Under the pieces are notes generated by a model. The model was not told the DNA's origin and did not search any database. It worked only from the letters and a program-made list of their open reading frames with translations. DNA of 64,000 nt. It comes from Propionibacteriaceae bacterium. GTDB lineage: Bacteria; Actinomycetota; Actinomycetes; Propionibacteriales; Propionibacteriaceae. Made by a program: the position numbers and the translations under genes. Shown here piece by piece: positions 6,954 through 15,767 of this stretch; the stretch's first letter is position 1, and every line of letters begins with the position of its first letter. The stretch spans positions 1 through 64,000 of the forward strand of contig JAFKJK010000022.1 of assembly GCA_017306015.1 (NCBI GenBank), written 5' to 3'.

Positions 6954-8597
6954 TCACGACCTGACGGCATCGATCCGCCACCAGGACATCGGCGCCGGCG
7001 CTGCGAGCCTGGTGATCGTGAAGCGCTTCTCGAGCTCCTTGCGTAGCTGGACGCGAGCGTCCTGACTCTCGGCATAGGTGGGATCGGAGACCACGACGTC
7101 CCCCGGCTGCAGCCGGTCGGCCCACACCGACGGGTCCGCCAGCAGTCGGGATCCGGTGTCCGCGTACACCTCGAGGTTGGCCGGGGCGTCGAGCAGGACG
7201 CGGGGCACGACCCCGCGAGCGAGGCTGTCGATCACCACATGGTGGGCCCCGGCGAGGATCGACCCGGCGCTCTGGGTCGGGTTCGGGGAGAGGTCCGTCC
7301 GCACCTGGCTGTAGACCGACGCGCCGCACAGTGCGAGGACGACCACGGCAGCGACTGCCCGGTTGCCGCGCCGCAGGAAGCCCCCGGGACGGAACAGCAG
7401 CATCGGCAGGAACGCCAGCAAGGGCAAGGACATCGCCAGGTAGCGGTCGCCCATCGCGTGGCTGGGACTGCGTCCGCTCAGGTAGAGCCCGACGACCAGG
7501 GCCAGGCTCCAGACACCCAGGAGGCCAATCGCGAACGGTGGTGTCGCAGGTGACTCACCGTCCCGCCCGTTGACACGCCGCGGCCAGCCGCCGACCGCCA
7601 GGATCAGCACCATCGCGACTGCGGCGGCAACGAGCGTCCAGAGCTGGACGCCGGTGCTCGCCGCAGCCAGCCGGGTGCCCACCCCAGGGTTCACGAGTCC
7701 GGCAATCGCGTCCGTGGCGCGCTTCACCCGTACTCCCAGTTCCAGGTCGCCCATCGACGCCAGGTCACCCAGCACCGACAGCGAGTTCCAGAACCCCGGG
7801 TGTCCCAGGAACAGGATCGCGATACCGACCAGACCCGACCCGTAGAGCGTCACCAGCTGGCGCCATCGGCCCCAGCAGGCGACGGTCAGCCAGAGCATGA
7901 GTCCGGCAACCAGCAGCGCGAACTGGTAGTAGGTGAGGAGGCCCGCGCCGATCAGCACGCCGAGGCCCAGCATCGCGGCGATGCCCGGACGGCGGGAGCG
8001 GGCGAACCACGCCAGCGCGGCCCACACGGTCAGCACGCTCACCAGCGCCAGCAATCCGTACTGCCGGGCGACCAGCGAGACGCCGACCGTCGGCGCGGCG
8101 AGCGCCCACACACAGACGGTCAGCGCAGCGAAGATCGGATCGCCGAACGCCCAGCGCGCCAGCCCGAACAGGGCCAGCCCAGTGAGAACCGAGAGGACGA
8201 CATTGAGCCAGATCGAACTGGCGGCGGTCAGCCCGAAGACCAGCCCCCAGACGTGAAGGAGCCAGAAGTAGAGCGGCGGATGGATGTCCCACGCCGACAG
8301 GCTCTGGCTGATCGCCGCGAACCCGAACGGATCGGCCGGTTGCCAGAACCACTGCCAGGCCGTCGCCGGCGTCCAGGTGCCGACGGGTGCGGAGTGATCG
8401 GCGGTGATCCGAACCCAGTCCGCCATCCGCACCGCCGCGTGGATGAAGCTGATGCCCTCGTCGTGCTCGATGCTGTCCTTGCGATCGGCTCCCTGGACGA
8501 TCAGCACCGCAGAACCCGCAAGCGCGCCGAGCACCAGAAGCACGGAGAGGACGGTGCGGGCTCGCACCGAACCGGTTCCCGCCGCAGTGGTGGCCAT
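6954..8597 (-). CDS. GT-C fold membrane glycosyltransferase-like protein
   Basis: The 547-residue protein has about a dozen hydrophobic segments and a C-terminal soluble tail. Two features point to the GT-C (GT39/ArnT-like) architecture. One is an acidic motif in the first outer loop (EHDEGIS at about residue 44). The other is the later segment DIHPPLYFWLLHVWG, which resembles the HPP-Y motif of such enzymes. These enzymes use lipid-phosphate-linked sugars outside the membrane. The substrate is unknown. The gene is followed by menB and preceded, across 30 bp, by a secreted GH16 gene on the same strand, so co-transcription is plausible. Confidence 0.65.
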   Translation of the reverse strand: MATTAAGTGSVRARTVLSVLLVLGALAGSAVLIVQGADRKDSIEHDEGISFIHAAVRMADWVRITADHSAPVGTWTPATAWQWFWQPADPFGFAAISQSLSAWDIHPPLYFWLLHVWGLVFGLTAASSIWLNVVLSVLTGLALFGLARWAFGDPIFAALTVCVWALAAPTVGVSLVARQYGLLALVSVLTVWAALAWFARSRRPGIAAMLGLGVLIGAGLLTYYQFALLVAGLMLWLTVACWGRWRQLVTLYGSGLVGIAILFLGHPGFWNSLSVLGDLASMGDLELGVRVKRATDAIAGLVNPGVGTRLAAASTGVQLWTLVAAAVAMVLILAVGGWPRRVNGRDGESPATPPFAIGLLGVWSLALVVGLYLSGRSPSHAMGDRYLAMSLPLLAFLPMLLFRPGGFLRRGNRAVAAVVVLALCGASVYSQVRTDLSPNPTQSAGSILAGAHHVVIDSLARGVVPRVLLDAPANLEVYADTGSRLLADPSVWADRLQPGDVVVSDPTYAESQDARVQLRKELEKRFTITRLAAPAPMSWWRIDAVRS

Positions 8598-8627
8598 CGT
8601 CAGCGGGCGATCGCCCTGGGCACGCGC

Positions 8628-9764
8628 TTACTTCTCCTGCCAGACCCGGACCCAGTCGACGTACGTCTTGCTGGGCAGATTGGACGCCTTCATCCGCGGG
8701 AGTTCCCAGTCCGAACTGCCCCAGCTGATCATCAGGAAGGCCTTGGCCTGCGAGATCCCCTTGCTGGTGCGCATGGTCTCGACGCCGTCGACCCGGAAGA
8801 TGTACTCGTCCTGGGTCCATTCCACCGAGACCACGTGATACTCGTCCCACCAGGCGCGATCGGTCTTCGGGGTGTTGTTCGGGATGTAGCCGCCCTCGCT
8901 CACGATCGAGCCATCAGGGAGCACCCGGTGGGTCTTGTTCTGGACGCCGCGCTTGTAGCCGAAGCTCTCCAGGATGTCGATCTCGCCGCCATTCGGCTCG
9001 TAGGACTGCAGCCACAGCGCCCCGTGCTGCCCCGGATCCGGCGAGAACTTCATCCGAGCAGCCACCACTCCGTACTGGAAGTGGTAGCTGTTCTCGGTGC
9101 TGACCACCGCACCGTCGTAGACGCCGTACTTGCACTCGGCCTTGGCGCGGGCCTTCGCCGCGCGAGCCGGCGTGGCCACGTCCGTGACCATGACGAGGTT
9201 GCCGTCCTCGACCGAGCGCATGTCGGGGTAGGTCGAAGCACACATCCGCGGCCCGTAGTACAGGGCGTCGTTGTGCGGGCTCCAGGCCTTCGTGTTGACG
9301 GTGGAACCGCTGAACTCGTCGGAGAAGGTCTTCTGCCACTGCGTGCCGGCGCTGGCGCTCGTCGTAGCCACGGCGGGGCCACTGGCAGGACTCACCGCCC
9401 GGTAGGTAGCCTTCGGGTCGAACGGGACGGTGAACGCAACCCGTCCACTCGCGTCCTGGGTGCCGTCGGACACGGTCGTCCACTCGGCGCCAGCCTTGCG
9501 CTGCAGGGCCGCGGTCTGGCCTTTGTCCGCCTCGTCGAACGTCGCCTCCACCACTCCGCTGGAGCCGTAGTCCACCGGGACGACGCGCAAGCTACCGGCA
9601 GCCTTGCCGGACACCTGTGGCGGATTCGTCGACGTCGGCACCGGGGTGTCGCCGGGAGCGGCCATCGTTGTGGTGCATCCGGCTGTCACCAGAAGCGCCG
9701 CGAGGAGCGCGAGCATTCGCCCGCGGCGGTCACGCGTGCGGATATTGGGAGTTGAGGACATCAT
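8628..9764 (-). CDS. Lipoprotein GH16-family glycoside hydrolase
   Basis: GH16 enzymes cleave or transglycosylate beta-1,3/1,4-glucans and galactans. The 378-residue protein begins with a basic N-region, a hydrophobic core and a lipobox LVTAGC with the acceptor Cys at residue 30, so it should be a membrane-anchored lipoprotein. A linker and small beta domain precede the catalytic domain (about 140-378). The catalytic signature EIDILE places the nucleophile at E261, the assisting Asp at D263 and the acid/base at E266. The C-terminal YVDWVRVWQ is the usual last strand. It is the first of three neighbouring GH16-type genes. Confidence 0.85.
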   Translation of the reverse strand: MMSSTPNIRTRDRRGRMLALLAALLVTAGCTTTMAAPGDTPVPTSTNPPQVSGKAAGSLRVVPVDYGSSGVVEATFDEADKGQTAALQRKAGAEWTTVSDGTQDASGRVAFTVPFDPKATYRAVSPASGPAVATTSASAGTQWQKTFSDEFSGSTVNTKAWSPHNDALYYGPRMCASTYPDMRSVEDGNLVMVTDVATPARAAKARAKAECKYGVYDGAVVSTENSYHFQYGVVAARMKFSPDPGQHGALWLQSYEPNGGEIDILESFGYKRGVQNKTHRVLPDGSIVSEGGYIPNNTPKTDRAWWDEYHVVSVEWTQDEYIFRVDGVETMRTSKGISQAKAFLMISWGSSDWELPRMKASNLPSKTYVDWVRVWQEK

Positions 9765-9826
9765 CGCCCGGCAGTTTACCCGGTGACTGCGATGATGCCC
9801 TCAGCCCAGGCTCACCGACTGATCGC

Positions 9827-10732
9827 TCAGTCCTGCCACTGCCAGACGCGGACGTAGTCGACGTACATGGTGGAGGGCACCTTTGCCTTCTTGACGCCCT
9901 TCAGCTTGCCCTTCGTCGGCTTCTTGAGGTACTTGAGCTCCCAATCCGAGGAGGTGCTGCTCATCACCAGGAAGTAGTCGGCCCTGGTGGTCGGGATGTC
10001 CGCCTGCCACGTGACCTTGCCGTCGGCCTTGAAGGTGTAGTGGGCGATGCCCGGGGTAGCCGTCGGCACCCACTCCACCGAGTACGTGTGGTACTTGCCC
10101 CACCACGACTTCTTCTTCGTCTCGCTGGTCAGGACGTAGTTGTTCTTCGTCGGATGCGGGTAGCGGACGTTCTTGCCATTCTGCTTCACGTGGACGTAGT
10201 TGGTGATCCCCTTGCCGTAGCCGAACGACTCGATCAGGTCGATCTCCGGGCCGCTGGCGGACTGCAGCCAGACGCCGAAGTGCATGCCCTGCGAGATGGG
10301 GAACTTCACCCGGGTCTCGACTTTGCCGTAGCCGTTGACGGTGAACCGATTGTCAGTGCTCAGCGAGGCATTCGTGAAGTAGCCGTACTTGCAGCTGACC
10401 TTCTTGCCGAAGGCCTTCTTCTGGGCGGCGATGATCTGCGCCTTCTGCTTCGAGCTGGCCTTGGCCACCTTGGCGCTGAACTTGCCGCCGGAGATCTTGG
10501 AGTTCGCGGCGACCGGCAGCCCGCACTTGCGTGGGGCGATCACCTGGTCCAGCCCGCGACCTGCCCAGTAGGTCGTGTTGAGGGTCGTGAAGTTGTCCTG
10601 CCAGGTCGGCGCCGGCGGCAGCACCGACGGGGCGGCCGCGCTCGCACCGGTGACGCCACCGAGCATCAGGGACGGCATCAGCAGCAGGCCGGTACCGGCG
10701 GCCAGCAGGGCCTTGAGTCGCAGATTACGCAC
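9827..10732 (-). CDS. Secreted GH16-family glycoside hydrolase
   Basis: From the GTG at 10732 the 301-residue protein has a Sec signal peptide (basic start, LLAAGTGLLLMPSLML core, cleavage after ASA) and one GH16 domain. The catalytic motif EIDLIE lies at residues 163-168. The domain ends with YVDYVRVWQ, as in the neighbouring GH16 protein. The frame is open 34 codons further upstream to an ATG at 10834, but only the GTG start places the signal peptide at the N-terminus and has a GAGGAAG just upstream. The mature protein is unusually lysine-rich. It probably trims or remodels exopolysaccharide outside the cell. Confidence 0.85.
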   Translation of the reverse strand: MRNLRLKALLAAGTGLLLMPSLMLGGVTGASAAAPSVLPPAPTWQDNFTTLNTTYWAGRGLDQVIAPRKCGLPVAANSKISGGKFSAKVAKASSKQKAQIIAAQKKAFGKKVSCKYGYFTNASLSTDNRFTVNGYGKVETRVKFPISQGMHFGVWLQSASGPEIDLIESFGYGKGITNYVHVKQNGKNVRYPHPTKNNYVLTSETKKKSWWGKYHTYSVEWVPTATPGIAHYTFKADGKVTWQADIPTTRADYFLVMSSTSSDWELKYLKKPTKGKLKGVKKAKVPSTMYVDYVRVWQWQD

Positions 10733-11091
10733 TGTTGCACTCGCTTCCTCAGTCTTCCGCGTCGCAGCAACCGGTCGCGGTGGGATGCCTGCCAGCCTAA
10801 CCGTCCTCCCGGCCTCAAGGCGCCGGATGGTCACATTCGTGGCCGAAAACTGCGACGGGCCTCGACCGTGGCTTCAGACCTGGGTCAGGGTGGCGCAGGA
10901 CCCCGGTCGCGATGCGTCGTGCCGCCGGACCCCATCCGACGGGGACTCGCGACTCAGCAACTTCGGACGCCGGACCGGTGCAGCCCGACAGGCGCTAACG
11001 TCGACCGCCACGCCGATTTGTAGAGACGACGGTCGAATGCCGGCCGGACTCAGCCACCTGCATCGGCTGCCAGGCCTCAGCACCAAACCGG

Positions 11092-11120
11092 TTGACAGCA
11101 ATGGCCCTCGGGAATATGGT
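11092..11120 (+). promoter_or_regulatory. Candidate sigma-70-type promoter for the third GH16 gene
   Basis: TTGACA at 11092-11097 and TATGGT at 11115-11120 are separated by 17 bp, a consensus-like vegetative promoter in a 530-bp divergent intergenic region. It lies about 145 bp upstream of the GTG at 11266, so a long leader would result. The remainder of the intergenic region (10733-11265) shows no gene I can support. Confidence 0.45.
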
Positions 11121-11265
11121 CAATACGGGTGAGGGTTTGCGTGGCACGGCATACCGCCCATCGTGACACCTTGGTTCTGGCATGTCGTGGGATACACAAC
11201 TCTGGCATTCTTGTGCGCCGTGTGATCTGGGGGCATCACAAATACGAACAGAATGGACAGACGAC

Positions 11266-12435
11266 GTGAACAAGAGACACTTCTATCTGGCTACCGTCAC
11301 CACCTCGGCAGTGCTGTCACTGTCAGCCATGCCGGGTGCGCTGACCCCAGCCGCCGCCGATGATGTCCCCTGGGACACCCAGCCGTACTACACGGTTCAG
11401 AGGTCGGCGTGGGGAGGCTCGGCGATCGCGGACGACGGCTGGCAACTCGACGGTTCGTCATTCAGTGCGGGCAACCCAGCCCTTCCCACTGGCTCGCGGC
11501 GGGCGGAGTACAACCCGGCCCAGGGCAGGAACCTCCAGATTCTCGATGAGTCCGGAAAGCTCCTCTACGACGTGGACAACCAGGGCTACTCCGTCCGGCT
11601 GGCCGGCGTCAGCTACCCCGGCGACCCGAACGCGAACAAGCTCATCGCGATCACGACCCGCCGCCACTGCACTCCGGACTACTCCACCCCGCTGATCGCG
11701 TCCGGCATCACCGGTTCGAACGAGTCAACCGCCAAGTGCTCGGGGTTGACGCGGTACTCCACCGGGCGGATCACTTCGGTCTCGAGCAAGTACGTCTACG
11801 GCGGCTTCAACCTGGTAACCCGGGTGAACCTCCCGACCACGACCCTGGCGGGAACCCGCTTCAGCGTATGGCTGAACAATAACAACCCGGAACTAAACCC
11901 CTTCGTCGACGGCATCAAGCCCACCTACTGCTCGGCCGGGCTGCCACAGACGGACCTGAGCGAGTTCGATGCCTTCGAATGGTACGGAAAGACCAAGAAC
12001 CTCACTCAGGGAACCCACGTCTCCTGTGACTACCCGGCGGTCGGCGGCACCCGTCGTGCCGGGAAGACGGCGGTGAGTTCGGCGAGCGGCTGGAAGTACG
12101 CGAGCTTCGACTTCAACGGCGGCCGGACACGGTTCTTCATGAACCTCGACTACGACAATCCGACGCTCGCTGTCGGGCCTCACGGGAACCAGTACGGGTA
12201 CTCCGACAGCCTGTGGAACAGCGCCCCGTCAGCGGCACAGTGGAACCGGGCCATGTTCTCGCCGAGCCAGAGTGACGATCCGGGCGCGACCATGAAGTGG
12301 CAGGTGATCGCCCAGGGCGAGGTGTTCGGCAGCGCCTCGAGCAACACCGGCAACATGACCACTGTCGCGGACTCGGCTACCTTCCCCACCCAGACGATGC
12401 TGGTGGACTACGTGAAGATGTATTCGCACGCTTGA
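11266..12435 (+). CDS. Secreted GH16-like glycoside hydrolase, divergent member
   Basis: From the GTG at 11266 the protein has 389 residues with a Sec signal peptide (NKRHFYLATVTT, hydrophobic core, cleavage around AAA-DD). Overall similarity to the two neighbouring GH16 proteins is low. However, it keeps the catalytic pattern ExDxxE as EFDAFE (residues 233-238) and the last-strand motif MLVDYVKMYS. Several cysteines (RRHC, AKCSG, TYCS, SCDY) could form disulfides, unlike in the neighbours. The frame is open further upstream, but that would bury the signal peptide. It is transcribed away from the other two GH16 genes. The GH16 assignment is likely; substrate unknown. Confidence 0.7.
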   Translation: MNKRHFYLATVTTSAVLSLSAMPGALTPAAADDVPWDTQPYYTVQRSAWGGSAIADDGWQLDGSSFSAGNPALPTGSRRAEYNPAQGRNLQILDESGKLLYDVDNQGYSVRLAGVSYPGDPNANKLIAITTRRHCTPDYSTPLIASGITGSNESTAKCSGLTRYSTGRITSVSSKYVYGGFNLVTRVNLPTTTLAGTRFSVWLNNNNPELNPFVDGIKPTYCSAGLPQTDLSEFDAFEWYGKTKNLTQGTHVSCDYPAVGGTRRAGKTAVSSASGWKYASFDFNGGRTRFFMNLDYDNPTLAVGPHGNQYGYSDSLWNSAPSAAQWNRAMFSPSQSDDPGATMKWQVIAQGEVFGSASSNTGNMTTVADSATFPTQTMLVDYVKMYSHA

Positions 12436-12447
12436 GACGGTCCAATC

Positions 12448-12499
12448 GAGCGGGAGTCGGACGGTGGCGACGCATCCATGTACACCCCGGCTCCCGCTC
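12448..12499 (+). terminator. Long-stem inverted repeat after the third GH16 gene
   Basis: GAGCGGGAGTCGG at 12448 pairs with CCGGCTCCCGCTC ending at 12499: 13 positions with a single G-U wobble and a loop of about 26 nt. It begins 13 bp after the stop codon and lies before the start of the next gene. It has no T-tract. A terminator role is inferred from position. Confidence 0.5.
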
Positions 12500-12588
12500 A
12501 CTGGGCGCATCGCGTCGGCCGGGCCGAACCGCTAGGCTGCCGACGATCCCGTAAAAGGACCCGCCACCAGTAACCAGCCGGAGAGCCA

Positions 12589-14766
12589 GTGCCCGCCGTT
12601 TCTGTGATCGTGCCGATGCACAACGCCGAGGCATACCTCCGGGAGAGCCTGCACACGATCGTCGGCCAGACCCTCACCGACCTCGAGATCATCCTCGTCG
12701 ACGACGGCTCCACCGACGGCACGGCCGCGATCGTTGCCGAGTTTGCGGCCCAGGATCCCCGGATCCGGGTGATCCCGGGGCCCGCGGTGGGCAGCGCTGG
12801 GGCGGCCCGCAACGCGGGGCTGGACGTGGCCAGCGGCGACTTCCTCTCCTTCCTCGACGCGGACGACCTGTTCGCGCCGACCATGCTGGCCGAGCTTCAC
12901 CGCAGGGCGCGGCTCCACGACGCGGACGTCGTGCTCACCAAGTTCCGGCTGCTCGACGAGCGCACCGGTGAGATCAACCCGGTCGACTGGCCGCTGCGAC
13001 TGGACCACTTCCCCAAGAAGCCCCCGTTCGCCCCCGGCGCGGTCGGCGACCATCTGTTCCTCAGCGTCAACCCGGCCGCATGGAACAAGCTGTTCCGCGC
13101 CGACTTCATCCGCGACCTGGAGCTCCGGTTCCAGACGCTGCGCAGCGCGAACGACGTCTTCTTCAGCTACATGGCGCTCGCGCACGCCCGGCGGATCTCC
13201 TACTGGAACGCCTACCCGGTGACCTACCGCTACGGCAACACCGGAAGCCTCCAGGGCTCGAAGCACGGGCGCCCACTGGAGTTCGTCGACGCCTTCCGGG
13301 CGATGCGCAGCCACCTGGCCGAGACGGGCCTGTACCAGGCGTACGAGCGTCCGTTCCTCAACGTCGTCCTCGACATCAGCCTGGCCAATCTCCGCGGAGC
13401 GTCCACCCTGGAAGCCTTCGACGTGCTGCATTCCGCCCTGGCCCGGGACGTGCTGCCCGAGTTCGGCATCGTCGGACGGCCGGACGACTACTTCGTGCGT
13501 CCTGATCTGGTCAGGCAGTTGCACGAGCTGCTCGACAGCACGCGGGACGAGTACCTCTTCAGTCACTGGCAGAGCGCTCTCGAGACCACCCGGAATGCCC
13601 GGGCGGAGGCGCGCGAGGCGCTTCGCCACTCCGACCTGCGCAGCCATGTCGTTGCCGCGGCCGAGGCCGGCTCGGCACCGCACGAGGGCCGGCCGGCGCC
13701 GTCCAGCCAGACCGACACGGTGGACGTGTCGGTGATCATCCCCGTCCACAACACCGAGGCCTACGTCGAGGAGTGCGTCCACAGCGTGCTCACTCAGACC
13801 GAGGTGTCGATCGAGGTCATCTGCATCGACGACGGCTCCACCGATTCCTCGCCGGAGGTGCTTGCCCGGATCGCGGCCTCCGATCCCAGGGTGCGGGTCC
13901 TGACCCAGCAGAACGCCGGGCCGTCGGTGGCCCGGAACGTGGGCCTCGACCTCGCCGCCGGTCGCTACGTGTGCTTCCTGGACAGCGACGACTACTGGCT
14001 CGTGGACGGACTGTCCGGCCTGGTCGCCGACGCCGACCGTGACCGGCTCGACACGCTGCTGTTCGACGCCTCGTCGATACGGCACCTGACCGTCGACGAC
14101 AAGACCTGGGCGCGGTTCGATCACTACTACGAGCGTGGCAGCCAGTACGACACGGTGGCGACCGGCCCCGACCTCCTCGCCAGGATGGTCAAGGCGGTGG
14201 ACTACCGGTCCAGCGCATGCCTGTTCCTCATCCGTCGGGACGTCATCGAGCGAGCCGGAATCCGGTTCTATCCCGGCATCTCCTACGAGGACAATCTGTT
14301 CACCATGAACGTCCTCCTGGAGAGCGAGCGCTCCCGGCACACGCAGACCCGCCTGTACGCCCGCCGCGTCCGCCCGGGCTCGCGGATGACGGCCGGTTCG
14401 CGGACGGCGGCGGCGCACGGCTACTTCGTGAACTACGTGGAGATGCTCCGGCTCGTCCGCGGACGCGAGTACCCCCTCGAGATCAGCACCGAGGTCGGCC
14501 GAGTGATCTACTCGATGTACCGGCACTCGCGCGACCACTTCGTGAAGCTTCCCCCGGACGTGACCGATCGCTTCCGGCTGATCGATCCGATGCCCGACGC
14601 CCAGACGCTGTTCCACCTGCTCAAGCGGGCCCGCCATGAGGCTCAGGTCGGCCGCGCACTCCCCGCGCCGGCGAAGCCTGCGACCCTGGCTGGCAGGCTG
14701 CGACGTCTCCTCGGACGCGGTAAGAGGGCCGTCACCCGGCGGCTGTCACGCCTTCGGGGCGACTGA
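12589..14766 (+). CDS. Two-domain GT2 glycosyltransferase
   Basis: The 725-residue protein contains two complete GT2 (GT-A fold) domains in tandem. The first begins VSVIVPMHN and has VDDGS at about residue 39 and DADD near 85. The second begins VSVIIPVHN near residue 381 and has IDDGS near 414 and DSDD near 464. A basic C-terminal tail (about 690-725) may contact the membrane. Two active sites suggest sequential addition of two sugars, or one domain has become structural. The start is a GTG with GGAGAG upstream. Its stop overlaps the start of the epimerase gene, so these and the next gene form an operon. Confidence 0.85.
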   Translation: MPAVSVIVPMHNAEAYLRESLHTIVGQTLTDLEIILVDDGSTDGTAAIVAEFAAQDPRIRVIPGPAVGSAGAARNAGLDVASGDFLSFLDADDLFAPTMLAELHRRARLHDADVVLTKFRLLDERTGEINPVDWPLRLDHFPKKPPFAPGAVGDHLFLSVNPAAWNKLFRADFIRDLELRFQTLRSANDVFFSYMALAHARRISYWNAYPVTYRYGNTGSLQGSKHGRPLEFVDAFRAMRSHLAETGLYQAYERPFLNVVLDISLANLRGASTLEAFDVLHSALARDVLPEFGIVGRPDDYFVRPDLVRQLHELLDSTRDEYLFSHWQSALETTRNARAEAREALRHSDLRSHVVAAAEAGSAPHEGRPAPSSQTDTVDVSVIIPVHNTEAYVEECVHSVLTQTEVSIEVICIDDGSTDSSPEVLARIAASDPRVRVLTQQNAGPSVARNVGLDLAAGRYVCFLDSDDYWLVDGLSGLVADADRDRLDTLLFDASSIRHLTVDDKTWARFDHYYERGSQYDTVATGPDLLARMVKAVDYRSSACLFLIRRDVIERAGIRFYPGISYEDNLFTMNVLLESERSRHTQTRLYARRVRPGSRMTAGSRTAAAHGYFVNYVEMLRLVRGREYPLEISTEVGRVIYSMYRHSRDHFVKLPPDVTDRFRLIDPMPDAQTLFHLLKRARHEAQVGRALPAPAKPATLAGRLRRLLGRGKRAVTRRLSRLRGD

Positions 14767-15767
14767 TGAAGGTCCTGGTCACCGGCGGCGCCGGGTTCAT
14801 CGGGTCGACGATCGCGTCCGCCTGTGCAGACGCCGGCATGGAGCCGGTGATCCTGGACGACCTGTCGACCGGCCTGCGCGCGTTCGCGACCCGATTCCCG
14901 TTCTACGAGGGCGACTACGGCGACCGGTCGCTGGTCGCCACGGTGCTGGCCGACCACCCCGACCTGGCCGCCGTCGTGCACTGTGCGGCCAGCATCGTCG
15001 TGCCCGAGTCGATGGCCGATCCGCTGCGCTACTACGAGAACAACGTCGCGAAGCTGCCCGGGTTCGTCACCGCGATCCTGCAGCAGAGCAGCTGTCGCCG
15101 GATCCTGTTCAGTTCCACGGCGTCGATGTACGAACCGGACGCCCGGCTGGTCGTGGACGAGCAGTCGCCGCTGCGTCCGCAGAGCCCGTACGCCGCCTCC
15201 AAGTGGATGGTGGAGCGGATCCTGGCCGACACCGCAGCCGCCACCGACCTGTCGGTGATCTCGCTGCGCTACTTCAACCCGGTCGGCGCCGACCCCAAGC
15301 TCCGCAGCGGACTGCAGGTCCAGAACCCGTCGCACGCACTCGGCAAGCTCCTCCAGGCCCGCCGTGAAGGCTCCCCGTTCACCGTGACCGGCACCGACTG
15401 GCCGACGCGGGACGGCTCCGGTCTGCGGGACTACATCCACGTCTGGGACCTCGCTCGCGCGCACGTCGCGGCCCTGCAGCGCTTCGACGACGTGGTCGGC
15501 GGCGGGGACGGGCAGGGCTTCGAGGTGGTGAACCTCGGCTCGGGCACGGGCACGACGGTCTTCGAGCTCGTGGACGCTTTCGCCGAGGCGACGGGCTGGA
15601 CGCCGGTGGTGCAGACCGCTCCCCCGCGTCCCGGCGATGTCGTCGGCTGCTGCGCCTCCGCGGACAAGGCGGCCAGGGTGCTGGGCTGGCGGGCGGAACT
15701 CGGCCTCGTCCAGGGGATCCGTGACGCGCTGGCCTGGAGCGAGGTGCTCCAGGACGTGCCGCGATGA
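14766..15767 (+). CDS. galE: UDP-glucose 4-epimerase-type NAD-dependent epimerase
   Basis: GalE interconverts UDP-glucose and UDP-galactose. The 333-residue extended SDR has the NAD-binding GGAGFIG at residues 7-13, SSTASMYE with the catalytic Ser/Thr, and YAASK with the Tyr-Lys pair. The RYFNPVGAD segment and the YIHVWDLARAHV region are both characteristic of GalE. The start shares bases with the previous stop and the stop overlaps the next start (ATGA), so it is translationally coupled with large glycosyltransferases. Specificity for a related hexose is possible. Confidence 0.8.
   Translation: MKVLVTGGAGFIGSTIASACADAGMEPVILDDLSTGLRAFATRFPFYEGDYGDRSLVATVLADHPDLAAVVHCAASIVVPESMADPLRYYENNVAKLPGFVTAILQQSSCRRILFSSTASMYEPDARLVVDEQSPLRPQSPYAASKWMVERILADTAAATDLSVISLRYFNPVGADPKLRSGLQVQNPSHALGKLLQARREGSPFTVTGTDWPTRDGSGLRDYIHVWDLARAHVAALQRFDDVVGGGDGQGFEVVNLGSGTGTTVFELVDAFAEATGWTPVVQTAPPRPGDVVGCCASADKAARVLGWRAELGLVQGIRDALAWSEVLQDVPR

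Noticed and set aside
7800..9755. A 650-codon forward frame spanning the GT-C and GH16 genes
   Set aside because: It crosses two well-supported reverse-strand genes and has no family resemblance.
12532..14637. A 700-codon reverse-strand open frame opposite the two-domain glycosyltransferase
   Set aside because: It is the antisense shadow of a strongly conserved GT2 gene. Its translation is low-complexity (Val, Gly, Arg, Asp, His rich) and resembles no family.
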